Origin: CAYLLT01 sp964591605
GTDB taxonomy: Bacteria > Planctomycetota > Phycisphaerae > UBA1845 > PWPN01
NCBI GenBank assembly: GCA_964591605.1
Contig: CAZQEN010000297.1
Span: forward strand, 1-9,916
Reading direction: 5' to 3'
Length of the DNA stretch: 9,916 bases
Under the pieces are notes generated by a model that saw only the letters and a program-made list of their open reading frames with translations, ran no database searches and was not told the DNA's origin. This document shows positions 1 to 5,183 of this stretch, piece after piece; the stretch's first letter is position 1; every line of letters starts with the position of its first letter. A program made the position numbers and the translations under genes.

Positions 1-54
1 TCGCTGCCCGTGCCGAGTGGGTCACGGGCAGCGAGTACGCTGCCCATGCCACCC
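1..54. repeat. Overlapping inverted repeats (alternative hairpins)
   Basis: Bases 1-12 (TCGCTGCCCGTG) and 23-34 (CACGGGCAGCGA) form a perfect 12-bp inverted repeat with a 10-base loop. The middle arm (26-33, GGGCAGCG) is also perfectly complementary to 38-45 (CGCTGCCC) with a 4-base loop, so two hairpins compete for the same arm. Bases 2-14 and 38-50 are direct repeats with one mismatch. There is no T-run after either hairpin, so a classical intrinsic terminator is not clear. It may be the end signal of a gene left of the window, a REP-like intergenic repeat, or an attenuator-like switch in a leader. The pairing is certain; the role is inferred. Confidence 0.6.
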
Positions 55-113
55 GGGAGCGACGCCCCTGAGTTTCGGATGCACCCGTTGACGCAACCGT
101 GAACCATCATGGT

Positions 114-143
114 GAGACAATTCTCTGCCGGGCCGGGTACAAT
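114..143 (+). promoter_or_regulatory. Possible sigma70-type promoter of the NIPSNAP gene
   Basis: GAGACA at 114-119 (4 of 6 match to TTGACA) is followed after 18 bases by TACAAT at 138-143 (5 of 6 match to TATAAT). It lies about 40 bases upstream of the start codon at 185, leaving room for a short leader with a GAGGG ribosome site. This is a consensus match only, and planctomycete promoters often diverge from it. Confidence 0.35.
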
Positions 144-184
144 CATCGCCTTGACGTTGCGTCTTTACTCTTGAGGGTATACCG

Positions 185-988
185 ATGGATGCGATGATCG
201 ATCGACGCGGGTTTCTGGCGGGTGCCGTGGGGGTGGCGGCGGGGGCGAATCTTGCCGCGGGGCAGGAGTCGGCCGCGGGCAAGCGGGAGTATTACGAGCT
301 GCGGATTTACCGGATGAACCGTGGTCCCGCGGTCAGGCGGCTCGAGGAGTATTTCCAGAAGGGTCTGATCCCGGCGTGCCGGCGGCTGGGGACGGGACCG
401 GTGGGGGTGTTCAGTGTGGCGATCGGGCCCGACAGCCCGAGTTTCTATGTGCTGATCCCGCATCCGACGGCCGAATCGGCCTGCTCGCTGGCCAACCGGC
501 TCGGGACTGACAGCGAATACCGCCAGGCGGCCACAGCGCTGCGCGAGGCAACGCCCGGCGATCCGCCGTACGCGAACCTCGAAAGCCGGCTGATGGTCGC
601 GGCCGACTTCATGAACGCGCTCGATGTGCCGCCCGGGGCCGCGACGCAATCGCCGCGGATCTTCGAGCTGCGTACATACCGAAGCCACTCGAAGACGGCC
701 GCCCGCAAGAAGCTCGAGATGTTCGGCCCCGGCGGCGAACTCGCCATCTTCCGGCGGACCGGTCTGCAGCCGGTCTTCTTCGCCGAGACGCTCTACGGGC
801 CGCACATGCCCAGCCTGTGCTACATGCTCGTGTTTCCTGACGCGGCCACGCGCGAGCGCAACTGGGGCACCTTCGTGGCCGACCCCGAGTGGAAGAAACT
901 GAGCACCACGCCCGGCTACACCGACGCCGAGATCGTGGCCGACATCCACAACGTCATCCTCCGTCCCGCACCCTGTTCGCAGGTCTGA
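185..988 (+). CDS. Tat-exported protein with two NIPSNAP domains
   Basis: A 267-residue protein with a twin-arginine signal: D6-R7-R8-G9-F10-L11, then an Ala/Gly-rich hydrophobic stretch to about residue 26. Two alpha/beta-barrel NIPSNAP repeats follow. The first starts at YYELRIYRMN (36-45) and runs to about 140. The second starts at IFELRTYRSH (159-168) and runs to about 260. The repeated E-L-R-x-Y core is diagnostic of the family. Planctomycetes encode many such secreted proteins; their biochemical role is not established, and dimeric ferredoxin-like folds of this type can bind small ligands. The start at 185 is supported by GAGGG at 173-177, 7 bases upstream; ATG 194 is an in-frame alternative but would shorten the Tat n-region. 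The next gene is 101 bases downstream, so co-transcription is possible but not shown. The family call is firm; the function is unknown. Confidence 0.88.
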   Translation: MDAMIDRRGFLAGAVGVAAGANLAAGQESAAGKREYYELRIYRMNRGPAVRRLEEYFQKGLIPACRRLGTGPVGVFSVAIGPDSPSFYVLIPHPTAESACSLANRLGTDSEYRQAATALREATPGDPPYANLESRLMVAADFMNALDVPPGAATQSPRIFELRTYRSHSKTAARKKLEMFGPGGELAIFRRTGLQPVFFAETLYGPHMPSLCYMLVFPDAATRERNWGTFVADPEWKKLSTTPGYTDAEIVADIHNVILRPAPCSQV

Positions 989-1027
989 GCAGCGGTCGTG
1001 CCCGTCCGTGAGCGGGCGGCGGGAGAG

Positions 1028-1042
1028 TTGCCCATGCCACGC
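1028..1042 (+). repeat. Copy 2 of an intergenic TGCCCATGCCAC motif
   Basis: TTGCCCATGCCACGC here matches CTGCCCATGCCACCC at 40-54 at 13 of 15 positions, sharing an exact 12-base core. It is followed in both places by (A)GGGAG. A more diverged copy, CTGCCCACGCCGCCC, lies at 2883-2897. All three are intergenic, in the same orientation, and 47 to 130 bases upstream of a plus-strand gene. It may be a dispersed intergenic repeat; no protein product is implied. Confidence 0.45.
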
Positions 1043-1089
1043 AGGGAGATTCACATGTCGGATGTCCAGCAGTCTGTGAGGGTCGGGCG

Positions 1090-2256
1090 ATGAATGCAGC
1101 GATAGGGCGATGCCATGCGGCATATCTGATGTGTTCTCAGATGCTGGCGATCGGCGCGGTGATGGGAATGCTCACCGGCGGGGCAGCCCTGTGCGCGGGG
1201 CAGACCTCGCGTCCCGCTCAGGTCGCAGCGCCGCAGGCCGGGCAGGTCTGCAACCGGGCAGTCCGCCCCCGTGACCCGGACCGGAAGGTACGGATCGCAG
1301 TGGTGCAAGCGGGTGAACACCACTACGCCCAGGGCAATCCGGGCCCGAGGGCCAGTTTCGAAGTGCTGGCGGCGCAGGCCCGGCAGGCCGCTGCATCCAC
1401 GCCCCGGCCCGAACTCATCTGCTTTCCGGAGTATTCCCTCTCCGGCTGGCCGTATCCGGAAGAAAACGAGATCAACGCGCTGGCCGAGCCGGTGCCGGGC
1501 AACGGCCCGTGGTACCGCCGCTACCGCGAGCTGGCGCGCGAGACCGGCGTGGCCCTGCTGTGTTCGCTGGTCGAACAGGACGGCGACCGCCGCTACAACA
1601 CCGCGTGCATGATCGATCGGCAGGGCGGGTTCCGCGGCAAGTATCGCAAGGTCCACGCCACGCTGGGTGAGCAGGGCTGGTGGGGCTGGTCGAAGGGGCA
1701 GCGCTTCGTGCTGCTCGAGCTTGACGGCGTGCGCTACGGCGTGAGCATCTGTGCCGACATGTGGCTTCCGGAAACCGTCCGCTGTCTTGAGTTGATGGGC
1801 TCAGACATCGTGCTGCATCAGTCGATCGGCGACGATATGGGCCGCGTGGTGCCGGTGCGGGCGAGCGACAGCAGGATGCCCATCGTGATGGCCATCTTTC
1901 AGGGAGGCTCATACGCGGTCGATGCGCGGGGCGAGGTGCTGGGCAAACTGCCATCCCACCGGCCGGGCTGGAAGACCTTCACCTTCGAACCGTTTCATAT
2001 CGCCCGGGACACCAAGTATGTGGGCCTCTACCGTGACATCCGTAAGGGCGATCACAATCTCCGCAACCCGGCCGCGTACGCCGTTCTGGTCGACCCCTCG
2101 ACGCGCCCGCCCTGGACGCAGGTGTTCGAGGACAAGGACGGCCGGCCCCAGTCGCGTGAAGAGATCACCAGGCGCTTCCAGGGCCACTACGACGCCGACG
2201 ACCCCGATCCGCCCGGCGGTCCGGCGGCGGCGCCCGCATCTCATCCTGCCCGGTGA
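1090..2256 (+). CDS. Exported carbon-nitrogen hydrolase (nitrilase superfamily)
   Basis: A 388-residue protein predicted to hydrolyse a non-peptide C-N bond (amide, carbamoyl or nitrile) outside the cytoplasm. The catalytic triad is complete: E114 in CFPEYSLSG, K187 in KYRKVHATLG and C221 in GVSICADMW. The nitrilase core spans about 67-335. An N-terminal hydrophobic segment (about 16-36, ending ALCAG) looks like a Sec signal peptide or anchor, and a linker (37-65) joins it to the core. The last 20 residues are Pro/Ala/Asp-rich and lie outside the fold. The start at 1090 has GAGGG at 1078-1082, 7 bases away. Cytoplasmic relatives include N-carbamoylputrescine amidase and beta-ureidopropionase, but the substrate cannot be read from the sequence. 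An export signal is uncommon in this mostly cytoplasmic superfamily. It follows the NIPSNAP gene on the same strand; no functional link is evident. Confidence 0.88.
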   Translation: MNAAIGRCHAAYLMCSQMLAIGAVMGMLTGGAALCAGQTSRPAQVAAPQAGQVCNRAVRPRDPDRKVRIAVVQAGEHHYAQGNPGPRASFEVLAAQARQAAASTPRPELICFPEYSLSGWPYPEENEINALAEPVPGNGPWYRRYRELARETGVALLCSLVEQDGDRRYNTACMIDRQGGFRGKYRKVHATLGEQGWWGWSKGQRFVLLELDGVRYGVSICADMWLPETVRCLELMGSDIVLHQSIGDDMGRVVPVRASDSRMPIVMAIFQGGSYAVDARGEVLGKLPSHRPGWKTFTFEPFHIARDTKYVGLYRDIRKGDHNLRNPAAYAVLVDPSTRPPWTQVFEDKDGRPQSREEITRRFQGHYDADDPDPPGGPAAAPASHPAR

Positions 2257-2510
2257 ATCCATCCTTGGCGCGGTGGCCCTCAGTGTCACGCACCGCCCGC
2301 AGGCCAACGAGGGCAAAAAGCTTGCATGTGCGTTCGCGCGCTGCGACAATCAGGGGGTCGTCGAACTGTCGACCGTCATGCTTTCTCAGGCCCGCGCGTA
2401 GACAGCGGATCGATCCGCACACGTCCTGCACCATCCGCGACCGCCGGACCTCCGGACCGCACACCGGTCGGCCATTTCGTACTCAACGTGATGTCACATC
2501 CTGATTCCGA

Positions 2511-2516
2511 AAGGAG
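2511..2516 (+). promoter_or_regulatory. Ribosome binding site that fixes a TTG start
   Basis: AAGGAG stands 6 bases before TTG at 2523. A TGA at 2502-2504 closes the frame just upstream, and the first in-frame ATG lies deep in the gene (2745). The strong Shine-Dalgarno sequence therefore decides for TTG. Confidence 0.7.
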
Positions 2517-2522
2517 ACGACC

Positions 2523-2819
2523 TTGTCGACCCACACCGAGTTCGGGGCCAACACCAAAGTCAAACCGGCCCAGACCGGGGCTCCGCCCGCTGACGTCACC
2601 ACCGTCAAGGACACCCGCATCAACCCGAGAACGCGAAAGCAACTCGTCGAGGGCTTCTGGAAGGGTCAGCGAGGCATCAGCGGCCAGGTCGCCTACGTCG
2701 GCAATGAATCCGACCGGGAGAAGCTCCGCAAGGAGGGGAAGCTGATGGTGCTCATCTCCGACTTCAGCGCGCAGCACGTGACGGTCATCGCGCCGGCCTC
2801 GTACTTCGTGCACGCCTGA
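2523..2819 (+). CDS. Small conserved-looking hypothetical protein (98 aa)
   Basis: I do not recognise this family. The protein has 98 residues and no signal peptide or membrane segment. Residues 1-30 are polar and probably flexible. Residues 33-98 have a balanced globular composition: a basic helix-like stretch (RTRKQLVEGFWKGQRG) and a hydrophobic end (LMVLISDF, then VTVIAPASYFVHA). It is probably cytoplasmic. Translation starts at TTG, supported by AAGGAG 6 bases upstream and by the lack of an early in-frame ATG. It stands alone, with 266 non-coding bases before it and 193 after it, so it probably has its own promoter. Coding status is supported by the ribosome site and the protein-like composition; the function is unknown. 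Confidence 0.65.
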   Translation: MSTHTEFGANTKVKPAQTGAPPADVTTVKDTRINPRTRKQLVEGFWKGQRGISGQVAYVGNESDREKLRKEGKLMVLISDFSAQHVTVIAPASYFVHA

Positions 2820-2826
2820 CGCCCGC

Positions 2827-2844
2827 CGGCTCGGGCTCGAGCCG
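2827..2844 (+). terminator. Weak hairpin downstream of the 98-aa gene
   Basis: CGGCTC (2827-2832) and GAGCCG (2839-2844) form a 6-bp GC-rich stem with a 6-base loop, beginning 8 bases after the stop codon. No U-tract follows. Position suggests a transcription end; the structure alone is not convincing. Confidence 0.25.
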
Positions 2845-2882
2845 CCAGATTCTCAAACGGCACACCTGCACGGGTGGATACC

Positions 2883-2897
2883 CTGCCCACGCCGCCC
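2883..2897 (+). repeat. Diverged copy 3 of the intergenic motif
   Basis: CTGCCCACGCCGCCC differs at two of 15 positions from CTGCCCATGCCACCC at 40-54. It lies 115 bases upstream of the lipoprotein gene start at 3013, in the same orientation as the other copies. In GC-rich DNA this could be chance, so it is the weakest of the three. Confidence 0.3.
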
Positions 2898-3012
2898 ATC
2901 GTGCCGGCAGGGGGTCTGGCATCACAAGGCCGAGCTTCTATCTTTCCAGCCGCCCCATGTGTCTATATCCGTTGTGGGGAGCCGCGGATCCCACGCTTGG
3001 GAGAGCAACGGA

Positions 3013-3345
3013 ATGAGAACCAACCTGGTCGCTTTCGGGATGGGGCTGGCAGCCATCGTGTTCGCCGGTGCCGGCTGCGGGCATGACGGAGGACATCACC
3101 GGCGCGATTGGGATCGCGGCGGCTGGTCGCAGTCGCATCGTGGCGGCTACCACAGCGAGCGATATGGGCGGAGCGTCCACCGGAGTCGAGCTCGGGAGTT
3201 CAAACACAGTGACCGCCGCGGCGGCGATGACCGGCAGCGTCGAGAATGGCGGCCGGCCGGCTCCCGGCACGATGAAGGCCGTTATCGGTCCCAAGCATAC
3301 GCCCGGTCGATGTACCGCCAGAGCGGGCGCGGGACCAGATACTGA
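3013..3345 (+). CDS. Small Arg/His-rich putative lipoprotein
   Basis: A 110-residue protein with an N-terminal hydrophobic signal (residues 4-21) ending at C22 in VFAGAGC, which resembles a lipobox although the -3 residue is Gly rather than Leu. The mature part (23-110) is extreme in composition: 22 Arg and 8 His in 88 residues, with Gly, Ser, Tyr, Asp and Trp, no Leu or Ile, and a single Val. It is therefore probably disordered, and surface, polyanion or metal binding are possibilities only. ATG 3013 is preferred over ATG 2959 because GGGAGAG (2999-3005) is 7 bases upstream and because it puts the hydrophobic segment at the N terminus. It converges on the ligase gene 29 bases away. The odd composition leaves some doubt that it is coding, but the signal plus ribosome site argue for it. 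No family recognised. Confidence 0.6.
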   Translation: MRTNLVAFGMGLAAIVFAGAGCGHDGGHHRRDWDRGGWSQSHRGGYHSERYGRSVHRSRAREFKHSDRRGGDDRQRREWRPAGSRHDEGRYRSQAYARSMYRQSGRGTRY

Positions 3346-3374
3346 GCAGGTGCGCCGGCGAGTCCACCCACGCT

Positions 3375-4382
3375 CTACGCGTCGTCGCGCACCGCGGTGA
3401 ACGATGGAAACCGCGGAACGCCCCCGTCGGAGAGCTCCTGGTAGCGGAAAACGACGGTGCTCCCGATCGGTGGGGGGTTTTCTCGCTCCCTGTCGCTGAA
3501 ACCGGTTCCGATCGCGAACTCGATTCCATTGTCGAGCCGCACCAGCAGGGCCCCGAGCCGGCCCTTGTGACGGCCGGTCCCCGCCTGATGGCCGATGATG
3601 ATCGCTTCGTCGTCCCGAAAGCTTTTCACCTTGAGCAGCGTGGACGAGCGCCCGGCCGTGTACAGCGATTTCGGCTGCCGGAGCATCAGGCCCTCGCCGC
3701 CGAGCGATTCGATCCGGGCGAGTTCCTCCCGCAGATGATCGATCCCCCCGCACAGCGTGTGGGCGTGCGGGGCGGCGTACTCATGGACGGCGAAGCCTCT
3801 CAAGAGTTCCAGCCGCTCCTCGAACGGCCCGCGATGGTCCGGCACGTCGAAGATGAGGAACTTGATCTGCTTCCAGTGATCGCTCTTGTCCTGCCGGCGG
3901 ACGATGGCGATGGTCTTCTGGAACGATTTGCGGGCCAGAAAGAGCTCGCCGTCGAGCGGATGAGGCGGCAGCTTCGCGATGAACCAGTCCGGAGCGTGAA
4001 ACACGTTGCCCAGCCGCGAGACGAAGCGGCTGCCGTCCCAGTACGCGCGCACCCCGTCGAGCTTCTCGGAGAGCCACCAGCCGCGGGGATCGAGCTGCCC
4101 GTCCCACGTTTCGGCCAGCAGTACGGGGGCGGCCTTCGCCTGGGCGGCGGCCCTCGCCTCGGACTTCCGCGTGGGGGCGGCGGCCGAGCCGACGCGGGCG
4201 ATCTCGGCCTCCTCGCCGCGCAGTTTCTTGAGGTGCTTGCACGTCCGCTTCTCGATGGGCAGCGACTGATTGCGCCATGCCGGACACGAACACGAGTAAA
4301 CCCCGCCCGTGTTCTTCAACTCGTACGGTTTGGAACCCGAGCCCTGCATGAAAAACGATTCGCCATCGGCCAGATCGGGCAT
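3375..4382 (-). CDS. ATP-dependent DNA ligase with N-terminal SWIM zinc finger
   Basis: A 335-residue protein predicted to seal nicks in DNA through a lysyl-AMP intermediate. Residues 30-50 carry a SWIM-type zinc site: C31-x-C33, 14 residues, C48-x-H50. An Ala/Lys/Glu-rich linker (about 55-87) follows. The adenylation domain has motif I SEKLDGVRAYW with nucleophile K107, DGE at 144-146, FLIFDV at 175-180, GEGLMLR (229-235, motif IV) and LLKVKSF (249-255, motif V). An OB-fold domain fills about 257-335. This compact NTase-plus-OB layout matches small bacterial/viral ATP ligases of the Lig E type, but it has no signal peptide, so it should act in the cytoplasm. The SWIM finger presumably adds DNA binding. 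ATG at 4382 is chosen because GGAGG (4394-4390) lies 7 bases upstream; the open frame continues upstream without coding character. The membrane-protein gene ends 47 bases upstream, so the two are probably co-transcribed. Confidence 0.92.
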   Translation of the reverse strand: MPDLADGESFFMQGSGSKPYELKNTGGVYSCSCPAWRNQSLPIEKRTCKHLKKLRGEEAEIARVGSAAAPTRKSEARAAAQAKAAPVLLAETWDGQLDPRGWWLSEKLDGVRAYWDGSRFVSRLGNVFHAPDWFIAKLPPHPLDGELFLARKSFQKTIAIVRRQDKSDHWKQIKFLIFDVPDHRGPFEERLELLRGFAVHEYAAPHAHTLCGGIDHLREELARIESLGGEGLMLRQPKSLYTAGRSSTLLKVKSFRDDEAIIIGHQAGTGRHKGRLGALLVRLDNGIEFAIGTGFSDRERENPPPIGSTVVFRYQELSDGGVPRFPSFTAVRDDA

Positions 4383-4429
4383 CACAACACCTCCGTCGTC
4401 AGGCACTCCATCATGCCGTCCCGGCACCC

Positions 4430-5014
4430 TCAGGAGCGGCGGGCGATTCGGGCGGCCGTCACACCGATCAGCGAGATGCCCGTCAGTTCCAGCAGCCGGT
4501 TCATCCCGCTGCCGACCCAGGGCAGCCGGAAGAGAAGGGCGTCGACGTGGTGGAACGACGCCGCACGCAGCAGGATGAAGCAGAACAGGAACGCGATCCC
4601 GCCGATGGGCACCGCATAGCGGTGCCAGCAGCGCCGCAGCCACCACGCCGCGGCCGCCATGATCGCCAGGCCCAGTCCGGCCAGGCCGGCGATGAAGGCC
4701 TTCTGCACCCGGGCACGCTCCTCGTACCAGCCCTGCGAGCGGGCCAGTTTCCGCCCGACGTCCGTCAGCAGCGACTGCAGATCGAGCTGCTTGTTGATGC
4801 CCAGCAGAAACATCACGACGGCCAGCAGCAGCCAGAAACGCGGCTCCCGGGGGGCCGTCCATCGTGAAGACATGATCCGCCGCTCGTACTTCCAGGCGCG
4901 CAGACACAATGCCGCGGCCGCAAAATACCCCAGCACGATCAGCCAGCCGAAAAAGGTGGGGTCCCCGATCCCGGGGCGCCACGCATCGTCCGTCATGATG
5001 GCCAGCAGCCTCAT
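4430..5014 (-). CDS. Multi-pass membrane protein of unknown function
   Basis: A 194-residue integral membrane protein. Hydrophobic segments lie at about 21-39, 60-77, 106-126 and 132-150, with a weaker one at 174-190. Between segments two and three is a charged soluble loop (78-105, with LTDVGRKLARSQGWYEERAR). Near the end HHVDALLF and NRLLELTGI look like conserved family motifs; I recall similar uncharacterised bacterial membrane proteins but no function. The start is uncertain. ATG 5014 (MRLLAIMTDD) has GGAGG 13 bases upstream, which is long. ATG 4996 (MTDDAW) gives 188 residues with GAGG 12 bases upstream. Neither changes the membrane segments. It precedes the SWIM-ligase by 47 bases on the same strand and is divergent from the ARH-fold gene. 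The pairing may be only genomic neighbourhood. Confidence 0.72.
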   Translation of the reverse strand: MRLLAIMTDDAWRPGIGDPTFFGWLIVLGYFAAAALCLRAWKYERRIMSSRWTAPREPRFWLLLAVVMFLLGINKQLDLQSLLTDVGRKLARSQGWYEERARVQKAFIAGLAGLGLAIMAAAAWWLRRCWHRYAVPIGGIAFLFCFILLRAASFHHVDALLFRLPWVGSGMNRLLELTGISLIGVTAARIARRS

Positions 5015-5183
5015 GGGCGGCCATTGTCCTCCATCCATCCCCGCAGGGCCAGACGGCCTCCACGATGGGCTTCCGGGACGCATCGCCGCGTGGAAGCGAC
5101 TTGCAGGGCAGCCACAGAACCATCACAATAGCCGCCGTTTCGCGGTGTGACTTCCCGTGCAACCGAGACTTCCAGAGATCCCG
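5015..5183. promoter_or_regulatory. Divergent intergenic region
   Basis: These 169 bases separate the minus-strand membrane-protein/ligase pair from the plus-strand ARH-fold/oxidoreductase pair and should hold both promoters. The only plus-strand candidate I see is TTGCAG (5101-5106), 17 bases, CACAAT (5124-5129), which is 3 of 6 and 4 of 6 to consensus and so weak. No operator-like palindrome stands out. No small gene is convincing. Confidence 0.35.

Noticed and set aside
999..1018. Small hairpin GCCCG/CGGGC after the NIPSNAP gene as a terminator
   Set aside because: Only 5 bp with an 8-base loop and no U-tract; common in GC-rich sequence.
143..1123. A 326-codon minus-strand frame over the NIPSNAP gene
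   Set aside because: Shadow frame with Arg/His/Gly-rich composition and no motifs, against a plus-strand gene with a Tat signal and two NIPSNAP repeats.
2322..2350. Possible promoter TTGCAT, 17 bases, GACAAT before the 98-aa gene
   Set aside because: Only 3 of 6 and 4 of 6 matches and about 170 bases from the start codon; not distinguishable from chance.
3567..4619. A 350-codon plus-strand frame opposite the ligase
   Set aside because: It crosses the ligase and the membrane-protein gene, both of which have clear domains and better ribosome sites. The product shows no family features.
4383..5162. N-terminal extension of the ligase frame up to 5162
   Set aside because: The upstream part overlaps the membrane-protein gene in another frame and has shadow-like composition; GGAGG 7 bases before ATG 4382 marks the true start.
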